Below the pieces are notes generated by a model that ran no database searches, had not been told where the DNA came from, and saw nothing but the letters and a program-made list of their open reading frames with translations. DNA of 64,000 nucleotides, taken from the NCBI RefSeq assembly GCF_001661075.1, contig NZ_CP014870.1, forward strand, positions 5,709,703-5,773,702, in the 5' to 3' direction. The translations under genes were made by a program, and so were the position numbers. The first letter of the stretch is position 1. Each line of letters starts with the position of its first letter. The DNA is from Pseudomonas silesiensis (lineage in GTDB: Bacteria; Pseudomonadota; Gammaproteobacteria; Pseudomonadales; Pseudomonadaceae). Shown piece by piece: positions 56,262 through 64,000 of this stretch.

Positions 56262-58178
56262 TTACTTGTGGTCTTTGACTTCTTCGAACTCAGCGTCCAC
56301 GACGTCGTCGGCTTTTTGAGCTTTTTCGTCGTTTGGTGCAGCGCCTTCAGCAGGCTGAGCCTGTTCGGCGTACATTTTCTGAGCCACTGGCGCGGAGACT
56401 TTGGACAGCTCTTCAACCTTGGCGTCGATCGCCGCCTTGTCGTCGCCTTTGATGGCGGCTTCCAGGGCAACGACTGCAGCTTCGATTGCAGTCTTCTCTT
56501 CAGCGCTCACTTTGTCGCCGGCATCAGCGACCATTTTGCGCGTCGAGTGAACCAGGGCGTCGCCTTGGTTGCGGGCGCTGGCCAGCTCTTCGAACTTGCG
56601 GTCTTCTTCGGCGTTCACTTCAGCGTCACGAACCATCTGCTGAATTTCTTCCTCGGACAGACCGGAGTTGGCCTTGATCACGATCGACTGAGTCTTGCCG
56701 GTGGCTTTGTCTTTCGCGCCGACGTGCAGGATGCCGTTGGCGTCGATGTCGAAGGTCACTTCGATTTGTGGCACGCCACGTGGTGCTGGTGGAATCTCGG
56801 CCAGGTCGAACTTGCCCAGGGACTTGTTCTGTGCGGCTTGCTTGCGCTCGCCCTGCAGCACGTGAATGGTCACTGCGCCCTGGTTGTCATCGGCGGTCGA
56901 GAACACTTGCGATTTCTTGGTAGGAATCGTGGTGTTTTTCTCGATCAGCGCAGTCATCACGCCGCCCATGGTTTCGATACCCAGGGTCAGCGGGCTGACG
57001 TCGAGCAGCAGAACGTCTTTCACGTCACCGGCCAATACGGCGCCCTGGATGGCAGCACCCATGGCAACGGCTTCGTCAGGGTTGACGTCTTTACGGGCTT
57101 CTTTACCGAAGAAATCGGTGACCAGCTTCTGAACCAGTGGCATACGGGTCTGACCGCCGACCAGGATCACGTCGTTGATCGCGCCAACCTCGATACCGGC
57201 GTCTTTCATCGCGATGCGGCAAGGCTCGATGGTGCGTTGAACCAGGTCTTCAACCAGTGCTTCCAGCTTGGAGCGCGAGATCTTCACGTTCAAGTGCTTT
57301 GGACCGGTAGCGTCTGCAGTGATGTACGGCAGGTTCACGTCGGTCGACTGGCTCGAGGACAGTTCGATCTTGGCTTTTTCAGCCGCTTCTTTCAGACGCT
57401 GCATCGCCAGCGGGTCACCTTTGAGGTTCATCCCGCTTTCTTTCTTGAATTCGTCGACGAGGTAGTCGATCAGACGAATGTCGAAGTCTTCACCACCCAG
57501 GAAGGTGTCGCCGTTGGTGGCCAACACTTCGAACTGGTGCTCGCCATCGACTTCAGCGATTTCGATCACGGAAACGTCGAACGTACCGCCACCCAGGTCG
57601 TAAACGATTACGGTGTGATCGCCCTTGGCCTTGTCCATACCGTAAGCCAGCGCGGCTGCGGTCGGTTCGTTGATGATACGTTTAACGTCCAGGCCCGCGA
57701 TGCGACCGGCGTCTTTAGTAGCTTGACGCTGGCTGTCGTTGAAGTAGGCCGGAACGGTGATCACCGCTTCGGTCACTGGCTCGCCGAGGTAGTCTTCGGC
57801 GGTCTTCTTCATTTTCTTCAGGATTTCAGCCGAGATTTGTGGCGGCGCCATTTTCTGGCCGTTCACTTCAACCCAGGCGTCGCTGTTGTCAGCCTTGACG
57901 ATCTTGTAAGGGACCATCTGGATGTCTTTCTGCACGACTTCTTCGTCGAAACGACGACCGATCAAACGCTTCACCGCGTACAGGGTGTTGTGCGGATTGG
58001 TCACTGCCTGACGCTTGGCCGACTGGCCAACCAGGATTTCGCCATCGTTGGCATACGCCACGATCGAAGGGGTGGTACGCGCGCCTTCGGCGTTTTCGAT
58101 GACTTTGGCTTTGCCGTTTTCAAGAATGGAGACGCAGGAGTTGGTAGTCCCCAGGTCGATACCGATAATTTTGCCCAT
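56262..58178 (-). CDS. dnaK: chaperone DnaK (Hsp70)
   Basis: A 638-residue Hsp70 starting at 58178 ([17 protein letters not shown]). Nucleotide-binding domain with phosphate loops [16 protein letters not shown] and [11 protein letters not shown], linker [10 protein letters not shown], substrate-binding domain and a C-terminal acidic tail ending [12 protein letters not shown] (EEVD-like). It has its own sigma-32-type promoter overlapping the end of grpE. Confidence 0.98.
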   Translation of the reverse strand: MGKIIGIDLGTTNSCVSILENGKAKVIENAEGARTTPSIVAYANDGEILVGQSAKRQAVTNPHNTLYAVKRLIGRRFDEEVVQKDIQMVPYKIVKADNSDAWVEVNGQKMAPPQISAEILKKMKKTAEDYLGEPVTEAVITVPAYFNDSQRQATKDAGRIAGLDVKRIINEPTAAALAYGMDKAKGDHTVIVYDLGGGTFDVSVIEIAEVDGEHQFEVLATNGDTFLGGEDFDIRLIDYLVDEFKKESGMNLKGDPLAMQRLKEAAEKAKIELSSSQSTDVNLPYITADATGPKHLNVKISRSKLEALVEDLVQRTIEPCRIAMKDAGIEVGAINDVILVGGQTRMPLVQKLVTDFFGKEARKDVNPDEAVAMGAAIQGAVLAGDVKDVLLLDVSPLTLGIETMGGVMTALIEKNTTIPTKKSQVFSTADDNQGAVTIHVLQGERKQAAQNKSLGKFDLAEIPPAPRGVPQIEVTFDIDANGILHVGAKDKATGKTQSIVIKANSGLSEEEIQQMVRDAEVNAEEDRKFEELASARNQGDALVHSTRKMVADAGDKVSAEEKTAIEAAVVALEAAIKGDDKAAIDAKVEELSKVSAPVAQKMYAEQAQPAEGAAPNDEKAQKADDVVDAEFEEVKDHK

Positions 58179-58257
58179 GTTCACTCTCCCGAAATTTTGG
58201 ATTTGGATGCCGCAGCAGTGGTGGCTAACTGCGGTAGCACTTAAACGCTTGACTTCT

Positions 58258-58285
58258 AAATGGGGGCCTTGCGGCTAATTTCAAG
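58258..58285 (-). promoter_or_regulatory. sigma-32 promoter of dnaK
   Basis: On the minus strand CTTGAA (58285-58280), 14 bases, CCCCATTT (58265-58258); this matches the heat-shock consensus CTTGAAA-N11-16-CCCCATNT. The -35 box overlaps the grpE stop codon. Confidence 0.85.
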
Positions 58286-58844
58286 CCTGCTCGTCAATCG
58301 AAGGCGCAACTGGCGCACTGGCCTTGCTGACCACGACCATGGCCGGGCGCAGCAGACGACCGTTGAGCTGATAGCCCTTCTGGAACACCTTGAGCACGCT
58401 GTTCGGCTCGACATCGGCGCTTTCCTGCATGGCCATGGCCTGATGCTGGGATGCATTGAAGGGCTCGCCTTCAGGGTCGATCACTTCCAGCTGATAACGC
58501 TTCAGGGTGTCCTGGAACATTTTCAGGGTCAGTTCGATCCCTTCGCGCATCGGACGAATGTTTTCGTCGTCCGGGCTGGACAACTCCAGGCCACGCTCGA
58601 GGCTGTCGATGATCGGCAGCAGGTCGCCGGCGAACTTCTCCAGGGCGAACTTGTGAGCCTTCTCTACATCCTGCTCGGCGCGACGGCGGACGTTCTGCAG
58701 ATCAGCCGCTACACGCAAAGCCTGATCATGGGCGCCAGCCAATTGCTCTTCGAGCACTTGCACACGAGCCGCCAGCTCATCACCCTCCTGGGCAGCTTGA
58801 TCGGCGTCTAGATTTTGCGTATCCACTGTCTGTTCGTCAGCCAT
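58281..58844 (-). CDS. grpE: nucleotide exchange factor GrpE
   Basis: A 187-residue GrpE: acidic N-terminus, a long coiled coil (about 20-95) and the C-terminal beta-wing domain with [30 protein letters not shown] signature. Releases ADP from DnaK. Start at 58844 behind AAAGGAGA; sigma-32 promoter about 55 bases upstream. Confidence 0.97.
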   Translation of the reverse strand: MADEQTVDTQNLDADQAAQEGDELAARVQVLEEQLAGAHDQALRVAADLQNVRRRAEQDVEKAHKFALEKFAGDLLPIIDSLERGLELSSPDDENIRPMREGIELTLKMFQDTLKRYQLEVIDPEGEPFNASQHQAMAMQESADVEPNSVLKVFQKGYQLNGRLLRPAMVVVSKASAPVAPSIDEQA

Positions 58845-58897
58845 AGATTTCTCCTTTCAATATCGTCCGCGAGCTCAACTCGCGCTTCTGTCCCGGT

Positions 58898-58925
58898 ATA
58901 TGGGGCCGCAAAATCGAGCTTCAAG
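58898..58925 (-). promoter_or_regulatory. sigma-32 promoter of grpE
   Basis: On the minus strand CTTGAA (58925-58920), 14 bases, CCCCATAT (58905-58898), an almost perfect heat-shock promoter in the space between grpE and the divergent recN. Confidence 0.88.
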
Positions 58926-59024
58926 GGCCGCTTGTTGATTAACCCTACAAAAAACAGCTGCATTGTCATTCCCTGGCGCACTAAGGATTTCGTCGGATCA
59001 AGCAAATCGAGCTAAGAAGGGGCA

Positions 59025-59061
59025 TTGTCAGCTCGATTAAAAACACTGTATAAATAACCAG
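59025..59061 (+). promoter_or_regulatory. recN promoter with LexA-like box
   Basis: TTGTCA (59025-59030), 18 bases, TATAAA (59049-59054). CTGTATAAATAACCAG (59046-59061) overlaps the -10 box and matches the SOS consensus CTGT-N8-ACAG at all but one of the outer bases. Confidence 0.7.
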
Positions 59062-59085
59062 ACCTAAAGCCTGGGAGCGGCCTTT

Positions 59086-60759
59086 ATGCTGGTGCACCTG
59101 TCCGTACACAACTACGCCATCGTTGAACATCTCGATCTCGAACTCGATCGCGGGATGAGCGTGATCACAGGGGAAACGGGCGCCGGCAAGTCGATCATGC
59201 TCGACGCGCTGGGCCTGACCCTGGGCGATCGCGCCGACAGCGGTGTGGTCCGCCCCGGTGCCGACAAGGCCGACATCCTGGCCACCTTCGACCTGGTCGA
59301 CATCCCGGAAGCCAGCGCCTGGCTGGCCGAGCGCGACCTGGAGAGCGACGGCCCGTGCATCCTGCGTCGGGTGATCACTGCCGAAGGGCGCTCCCGCGGC
59401 TATATCAACGGCACGCCCTGCCCGCTTGGCGACCTCAAGGCCCTGGGCGAGTTGCTGATCGACATCCACAGCCAGCACGAACACCAATCCTTGCTCAAGA
59501 CTGACACCCATCGCCGCCTGCTCGACGAGTACGCCGGCGCAACGGACCTGGCACGTCAGGTGCAACTGGCCGCCCAACGCTGGCGCCAGACCCGCCAGGA
59601 ACTGGATCGCCTTTCCAACTCCGGCGACGAGCAACGCGCCCGCCATCAGCTGCTCAGCTATCAGCTCGAGGAGCTGGAAAATCTCGGCCTCGGTGAAAAC
59701 GAGCTGGAGCAGCTTGAGCATGAGCACAAGAACCTGACCAATGCCGAAACCTTGCTGGGCATCTGCCGGCAAGTGGTCGAACAATGCAGCGAAAGTGATT
59801 CCGGTAATGTCCTGAATGCGCTCACCGCCAGCCTCAACCGCCTGTCGAGCGTGAACAATTCGATCGGCGCCCTGGGCGAAGCCAGCAGCCTGCTGACCAG
59901 TGCGCAGATCCAGGTCGAGGAAGCCGTGGGCGAACTGAATCGCTTCCTTGATAATTTCGACGCCGACCCGGCGCGCCTTCAATATCTGGAAGAACGTCTG
60001 GACGCGATTTACACCATGGCGCGCAAACATCGCATTCAACCGACCGAGGTCGCCGAGATGCAACAGCGCCTGCTGGATGAAATCGAGACCCTGAACGCCA
60101 ACGACGAATCCATCGAACGACTGAGCGATGAACTGGCGTCCTACGCCCGTCATTATCAGGAGAAAGCCCGGGAACTGAGCGACCTGCGCCATCAAGCCTC
60201 AAGCAGCCTGGCGAGCGCCGTGGAGCAGGAAATCCAGCGACTGGGCATGCCGGGCGGGCGCTTCACCATCGAACTGCGCCCTAACAGCAGCGATGAGTTA
60301 CTGCCCAATGGTCTCGAACAGGTAGAACTGCTGGTGAGTGCCAACCCGGGGCAGCCGCTCAAAGCCCTGGCGAAGGTGGCCTCCGGTGGCGAGCTGTCAC
60401 GAATCAGCCTGGCGATTCAGGTCATCACCGCGCAAACCTCGCGCGTACCGACCCTGGTCTTCGACGAAGTGGACGTGGGGATTGGCGGCCCAACTGCCGA
60501 AATTGTCGGCCAGTTGCTACGTCGTCTCGGCGAACGCGGGCAGGTGCTGACAGTGACCCACTTGCCGCAGGTAGCGGCGCAAGGTCACCAGCATCTATTT
60601 GTGCACAAGGTGCGCGGCGAGGACGCAACCCGTACGGCCGTCTCCAAGCTGAACAAGAATGATCGTGTCGAAGAAGTGGCGCGAATGCTGGGCGGCATCG
60701 ATCTGACCAAGGAATCCTTGGCTCACGCCAAGAAGATGGTGATTACCGCAAAAACCTGA
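59086..60759 (+). CDS. recN: DNA repair protein RecN
   Basis: A 557-residue SMC-like ATPase for double-strand-break repair. Walker A GETGAGKSIMLDALG at 29-43, long coiled coil between about 155 and 365, and ABC signature ASGGELSRISLA with Walker B LVFDEVDVGIGG near the end. Likely SOS-induced from the LexA-boxed promoter; ends at a strong terminator shared with convergent fur. Confidence 0.97.
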   Translation: MLVHLSVHNYAIVEHLDLELDRGMSVITGETGAGKSIMLDALGLTLGDRADSGVVRPGADKADILATFDLVDIPEASAWLAERDLESDGPCILRRVITAEGRSRGYINGTPCPLGDLKALGELLIDIHSQHEHQSLLKTDTHRRLLDEYAGATDLARQVQLAAQRWRQTRQELDRLSNSGDEQRARHQLLSYQLEELENLGLGENELEQLEHEHKNLTNAETLLGICRQVVEQCSESDSGNVLNALTASLNRLSSVNNSIGALGEASSLLTSAQIQVEEAVGELNRFLDNFDADPARLQYLEERLDAIYTMARKHRIQPTEVAEMQQRLLDEIETLNANDESIERLSDELASYARHYQEKARELSDLRHQASSSLASAVEQEIQRLGMPGGRFTIELRPNSSDELLPNGLEQVELLVSANPGQPLKALAKVASGGELSRISLAIQVITAQTSRVPTLVFDEVDVGIGGPTAEIVGQLLRRLGERGQVLTVTHLPQVAAQGHQHLFVHKVRGEDATRTAVSKLNKNDRVEEVARMLGGIDLTKESLAHAKKMVITAKT

Positions 60760-60774
60760 CAACGTCAGACAGCA

Positions 60775-60807
60775 CGAAGGCGACCCTGGGGTCGCCTTCG
60801 TTCGTTT
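60775..60807 (+). terminator. terminator between recN and fur
   Basis: CGAAGGCGACC-CTGG-GGTCGCCTTCG, an 11-bp perfect stem followed by TTCGTTT, 15 bases after the recN stop and close to the convergent fur stop. Confidence 0.85.
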
Positions 60808-60834
60808 CGCGAACCTCAAGTTCGCGCGACATGC

Positions 60835-61239
60835 TTACTTTTTCTTGCGCACGTACAGTACAAGGTTGTGGTCAACCATCTCGAAGCCATACTTGTCGAC
60901 GATTGCCTTCTGCAGTCGCTCAATTTCTTCATCGAAGAATTCGATCACTTCGCTGGTCTCGACATTGACCATATGGTCGTGATGCTTGCCGTCATCCAGC
61001 TCGAAGACCGCATGGCCTCCGTCGAAGTTGTGCCGCACCACAAGGCCAGCTGCCTCGAATTGGGTAAGGACACGGTAAACCGTGGCCAGACCGACGTCCT
61101 CACCAGCTTCCATCAGCGCCTTGTAGACGTCCTCGGCGCTCATGTGGCGTTGCGCGGCGGAGTCGAGCATTTGCAGAATCTTGACCCGTGGAAGGGTCAC
61201 TTTGAGGCCGGCTTTGCGTAGTTCGCTATTTTCAACCAT
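60835..61239 (-). CDS. fur: ferric uptake regulator Fur
   Basis: A 134-residue iron-sensing repressor. N-terminal winged helix (KVTLPRVKILQML, HMSAEDVYKALMEAGEDVGLATVYRVL) and C-terminal metal domain (HAVFELDDGKHHDHMV, VEFFDEEIE-like). It lacks the CxxC motif of many Fur proteins, as usual in Pseudomonas. Expected to act on the piu promoter at 13.6 kb. Divergent from omlA. Confidence 0.98.
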   Translation of the reverse strand: MVENSELRKAGLKVTLPRVKILQMLDSAAQRHMSAEDVYKALMEAGEDVGLATVYRVLTQFEAAGLVVRHNFDGGHAVFELDDGKHHDHMVNVETSEVIEFFDEEIERLQKAIVDKYGFEMVDHNLVLYVRKKK

Positions 61240-61262
61240 GGTCAGCTTTCTCGCGATGCTGC

Positions 61263-61291
61263 TTCGCAGCTTCTCTTAATGCGGGTATGAT
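61263..61291 (+). promoter_or_regulatory. possible sigma-70 promoter of omlA
   Basis: TTCGCA (61263-61268), 17 bases, TATGAT (61286-61291), 45 bases before the omlA ATG in the 97-base divergent space with fur. Confidence 0.5.
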
Positions 61292-61336
61292 CGGCGTTTA
61301 CGTTGTCCCAGCCAAGATAGTGGAAGTCGCCCACCG

Positions 61337-61864
61337 ATGCAAAACACCAAGCTCTTGCTAACCAGTTTCACCTTTGTGGGACTGCTCGCACTCGCCGGTT
61401 GTTCATTCCCCGGGGTTTACAAAATCGACATCCAGCAGGGCAATGTCGTCACGCAGGACATGATAGACCAGTTACGCCCGGGAATGACCCGTCGGCAAGT
61501 ACGGTTTATCATGGGCAACCCCCTGCTGACTGACACGTTCCATGCCGATCGCTGGGATTATCTCTACAGCCTGCAACCCGGTGGCGGTGAACGCCAACAG
61601 GAACGCATTAGCGTTATCTTCAACCCAAATGACCAACTTGTCAGCCTCTCTGGTGATTTCATGCCAGGCATGAGCCGGGACGAGGCCATTCTCGGCAAGG
61701 ACAGCGGCACCAGCGTGACCGCACCGGCAGAAAACGTCGAGAAGCCGAAACCGGAAAAACCGGTCAAGCCAGGTTCGTTGCTGGATCAGATTCAGAAGGA
61801 CGTCGACGGGGTAGAAACCGTTCCGGTCCCGAGCCCAGAACCTCTGGACACCTCGCCGCAGTAA
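61337..61864 (+). CDS. bamE: outer-membrane lipoprotein OmlA (BamE)
   Basis: A 175-residue lipoprotein of the SmpA/OmlA family, a part of the BAM outer-membrane assembly machine. Lipobox LALAGC with Cys22; the core holds the [21 protein letters not shown] motif and WDYLYSLQ. The C-terminal 60 residues are Pro/Lys-rich and longer than in E. coli BamE, as in other pseudomonads. Ends in a strong terminator. Confidence 0.96.
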   Translation: MQNTKLLLTSFTFVGLLALAGCSFPGVYKIDIQQGNVVTQDMIDQLRPGMTRRQVRFIMGNPLLTDTFHADRWDYLYSLQPGGGERQQERISVIFNPNDQLVSLSGDFMPGMSRDEAILGKDSGTSVTAPAENVEKPKPEKPVKPGSLLDQIQKDVDGVETVPVPSPEPLDTSPQ

Positions 61865-61880
61865 TAATGTGCGGCGCCAT

Positions 61881-61907
61881 AAAAAACCCGGCATGTCCGG
61901 GTTTTTT
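61881..61907 (+). terminator. terminator of omlA
   Basis: AAAAAACCCGG-CATG-TCCGGGTTTTTT, 16 bases after the stop; A/T runs on both sides make it usable also for the convergent rnfH. Confidence 0.92.
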
Positions 61908-61928
61908 ATGGCCTGTCTTTTGTTCACA

Positions 61929-62243
61929 TCACTGGTTTCGCGCCTTAGCCTCGACGGCCTTGGCGGCGCGCAGCCGGCGAACTTCTTTCGGATCGGCCAG
62001 CAGCGGCCGGTAAATCTCGATGCGATCTCCCGCCTGCACTGCCCGAGTGTCCGGATCGAGGATCTGCTTGGCGAAGATCCCCACAGGACAATCGGCCAGG
62101 TCCAGTTCCGGAAACGCCTGACCGATACCCGACTGCTGCACAGCTGCTCGCACTGTCGTCCCCGCAGGCACCGTCACAGTGAGAAGCACCTGACGATCGA
62201 CGGTGGCATACACCACCTCGACCTCGATCATTGCCTCAACCAT
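61929..62243 (-). CDS. rnfH: RnfH-family ubiquitin-fold protein
   Basis: A 104-residue beta-grasp protein (IEVEVVYATVDRQVLLTVTVPAGTTVRAAVQQSG, VGIFAKQ, LQAGDRIEIYRPL-type end). It overlaps the ratA stop by 8 bases; an ATG four codons later is also possible. Always paired with ratA; role unclear (the RatB antitoxin proposal has not held up). Confidence 0.93.
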   Translation of the reverse strand: MVEAMIEVEVVYATVDRQVLLTVTVPAGTTVRAAVQQSGIGQAFPELDLADCPVGIFAKQILDPDTRAVQAGDRIEIYRPLLADPKEVRRLRAAKAVEAKARNQ

Positions 62244-62670
62244 GTATCTGCCTGGCCCGCTGGCAGAACGCATCCACCAGCGTATTGGCCGCCTGATTGA
62301 ACAACGGCCCCAAGGTGGCACGAATGATCGGCCCGGCGTAATCGAACGACAGGTCCAGGCTGATCTTGCACGCCTTCTCACCCAGCGGCTTGAACAACCA
62401 CACGCCGTGCAGCTGAGTGAACGGACCTTTTTCAAGGTTCATTTCGATCGACTGTCCGGGCACCAGGGTATTGCGCGTCACGAAATGCTGACTCAGCCCG
62501 CCTTTGGCTACGCCCACACTGGCGCGCATGTGCTCGGGGGAGCTTTCAAGGACTTCCGCCGAGGAGCACCACGGCAGAAACTCCGGATAACTCGCTACGT
62601 CGTTGACCAGGTCATACAGCGCTTGCGCGGGGTACGGCAGCAGGGCCGAACGTTGAATGTGTGTCGTCAT
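62236..62670 (-). CDS. ratA: RatA-like START-domain protein (CoQ10-binding family)
   Basis: A 144-residue polyketide-cyclase/START-fold protein from the ATG at 62670 (THIQRSALLPYPAQALYDLVNDVASYPEFLPWC). E. coli RatA was reported to block 70S formation, while the mitochondrial Coq10 relatives bind ubiquinone, so the role is open. Partner gene rnfH overlaps its end. Confidence 0.93.
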   Translation of the reverse strand: MTTHIQRSALLPYPAQALYDLVNDVASYPEFLPWCSSAEVLESSPEHMRASVGVAKGGLSQHFVTRNTLVPGQSIEMNLEKGPFTQLHGVWLFKPLGEKACKISLDLSFDYAGPIIRATLGPLFNQAANTLVDAFCQRARQIHG

Positions 62671-62677
62671 GTCAGCG

Positions 62678-64000
62678 TCACTTCCACAGCTGGGCGGCAA
62701 ACACTACGAGAATGCCGATGGGCGCCACATAGCGCATCAAGAACAGGGACAGGGCGAACAAGATCGGGCTGCGGATCGACAATTCGTCGCGTACCGTTTC
62801 CCGACCCATCACCCATCCCGCAAACACCACGAAACATAAACCACCGAGTGGCAACATGATTCGCGAGGTGAAGAAATCGATCACACCGAAGAAGTCCAGG
62901 CCACCGGCCGCACCCCATTGATAGAGATGGAACATCCCGCCTTCGTTCACGAAAAACTTGGCTTGCTTCCATATATTGAAGGAAAAGACCGTACCCAGAC
63001 CGACAAACCAGCAAGTGAATGCCAACCAGAACGTCACCCAGGCGCGACTGACCCTGGTGCGTTCAACCAGGTAAGCCACCATCGGTTCGAGCAGGGAAAT
63101 CGCCGAGCTCCAGGCGGCAATCGCCACCAGTACGAAGAACACTACGCCCATCAACTGGCCGAACGCCACGTTGCCAAAGGCAAATGGCAGGCTGACGAAC
63201 ATCAGGCCCGGGCCCTCGCTTGGGTTCAGGCCCGCGGCAAACACAATCGGAAACAATGCCAGGCCCGCAACCAGGGAAACGAACGTATCCAGCAGCGCCA
63301 CGCCGACGATGGTGCCGGAAATCGACGAATCCTTCGGCATATAGGCGCCGTAGATCATGATCGAACCAACGCCAACGCTCAGGGAAAAGAACGCGTGCCC
63401 CATGGCCGGCAGCAAGCCGTCCAGGACCTTTTCCGGGTGGAAGTCGAACATGAAATGCACGCCTCCCATGAAATGGCCGGTGGTCATGCTGTAGCCCAGC
63501 AACACCAGGATCATCACGAACAGCAGCGGCATCATGATCCGCAGGCTGCGCTCAAGGCCGGCCACCACGCCCTTGGCGATCACGATGGCGGACAGCAGCA
63601 TGAAAATCGTGTGCCAAAGTGTCAGGCGCCAAGGATCGGCGATCACGTTGCCGAAATACGCGCCAACCTGGTCTGCCGTCACCCCCTGGAAGTCACCTCG
63701 CCCCATGTCGATGATGTAATCCAGCGACCAGCCGCCGACCACACTATAGAAAGACAGGATCAGCAGCGCCGTGATCATCCCGGCAAAAGCCCCCCAGGAC
63801 CACTTCGCCGAATGCCCCGCCTCCAGCGCCAACACCTTCAAGGCGTTGGCTGGACTCTGCCGGGCGCGACGGCCGATCAGGGTTTCCGCCAGCATGACCG
63901 GCACCCCGATCAGCGCGATACAGGCCAGGAACATCAGCACGAAGGCGCCGCCGCCATAGACGCCGACCATGTACGGGAATTTCCAGATACTACCCAGACC
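62678..64000 (-). CDS. sodium-dependent transporter of the NSS/SNF family, 5' end outside the window
   Basis: At least 440 residues of a neurotransmitter:sodium symporter; the start lies beyond base 64000. The first visible residues, GLGSIWKFPYMVGVYGGG, are the TM1 signature that binds sodium and substrate. About 11 more hydrophobic helices follow, ending YVAPIGILVVFAAQLWK. Bacterial relatives (LeuT, MhsT, TnaT) carry amino acids; the substrate is not readable. It stops 7 bases before the ratA start and stands where smpB is expected in P. aeruginosa order. Confidence 0.92.
   Translation of the reverse strand, partial: GLGSIWKFPYMVGVYGGGAFVLMFLACIALIGVPVMLAETLIGRRARQSPANALKVLALEAGHSAKWSWGAFAGMITALLILSFYSVVGGWSLDYIIDMGRGDFQGVTADQVGAYFGNVIADPWRLTLWHTIFMLLSAIVIAKGVVAGLERSLRIMMPLLFVMILVLLGYSMTTGHFMGGVHFMFDFHPEKVLDGLLPAMGHAFFSLSVGVGSIMIYGAYMPKDSSISGTIVGVALLDTFVSLVAGLALFPIVFAAGLNPSEGPGLMFVSLPFAFGNVAFGQLMGVVFFVLVAIAAWSSAISLLEPMVAYLVERTRVSRAWVTFWLAFTCWFVGLGTVFSFNIWKQAKFFVNEGGMFHLYQWGAAGGLDFFGVIDFFTSRIMLPLGGLCFVVFAGWVMGRETVRDELSIRSPILFALSLFLMRYVAPIGILVVFAAQLWK

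Noticed and set aside
56076..58244. A 722-codon plus-strand frame opposite dnaK
   Set aside because: A well-known antisense artefact of dnaK; a claimed GDH-like similarity for such frames in other species does not make it a gene.

Overview
This is a chromosomal segment of a Pseudomonas, most likely of the P. fluorescens group. The evidence is gene order: from about 32.4 kb to the right edge the genes run pnp-rpsO-truB-rbfA-infB-nusA-rimP-tRNA(fMet)-tRNA(Leu)-secG-tpiA-glmM-folP-ftsH-rlmE-yhbY-greA-carB-carA-dapB-dnaJ-dnaK-grpE-recN-fur-omlA-rnfH-ratA. As I remember it, this is the P. aeruginosa PA4740-PA4767 order. The base composition is about 60% G+C and the intergenic spaces carry fluorescens-type REP palindromes (CTGTAGGAGCGAGC or CTGTGGGAGCGGGC).

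Layout. (1) 1-2.9 kb: a compact minus-strand operon of three overlapping genes: a PLP fold-type-II-like protein, a FemAB/GNAT-like acyltransferase and an MFS exporter cut by the window edge. It is visibly AT-richer than its surroundings and looks like a small biosynthesis-and-export unit of unknown product. (2) 3.2-5.5 kb: a small secreted acidic protein and prfC. (3) 5.8-9.2 kb: a four-gene osmoprotectant ABC importer (permease, binding protein, permease, CBS-domain ATPase). (4) 9.2-10.9 kb: ornithine decarboxylase speC behind a leader with a terminator-like hairpin. (5) 11.0-12.1 kb: an orphan xenorhabdolysin/YaxA-like alpha-helical toxin subunit. (6) 12.1-18.9 kb: a siderophore-iron locus (Sel1 protein, piuC, piuA, piuB) with a Fur box in the divergent promoter. 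(7) 18.9-19.1 kb: a 5' remnant of phoD. (8) 19.3-26.9 kb: the fructose PTS (fruB-fruK-fruA), its regulator Cra with a recognisable operator, and a TatD nuclease. (9) 27-31.9 kb: a chemoreceptor, ampE-ampD and nadC. (10) 32 kb to the end: the translation, RNA-processing, cell-envelope-precursor, carbamoyl-phosphate, heat-shock and iron-homeostasis core block, ending in a truncated sodium-dependent transporter.

How the parts work together. metY-rimP-nusA-infB-rbfA-truB-rpsO-pnp is the classical translation/transcription-factor operon, with terminator-like hairpins between the tRNA and rimP. grpE-dnaK-dnaJ each follow or share heat-shock promoters; two sigma-32 type promoters are readable. recN has a LexA-like box. 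The piu genes link ferric-siderophore uptake (PiuA) with a membrane flavoreductase (PiuB) and an iron/2-oxoglutarate oxygenase (PiuC), and fur itself lies at 60.8 kb.

The best candidates for something not yet described are the three-gene operon at the left edge, the solo toxin-like protein at 11.0 kb, and the speC and carA leaders. Eight REP-palindrome loci are scattered through the left half. No CRISPR array, rRNA, prophage or intact insertion sequence was seen. All homology statements rest on reading the sequence and recalled family features; no database search was possible.
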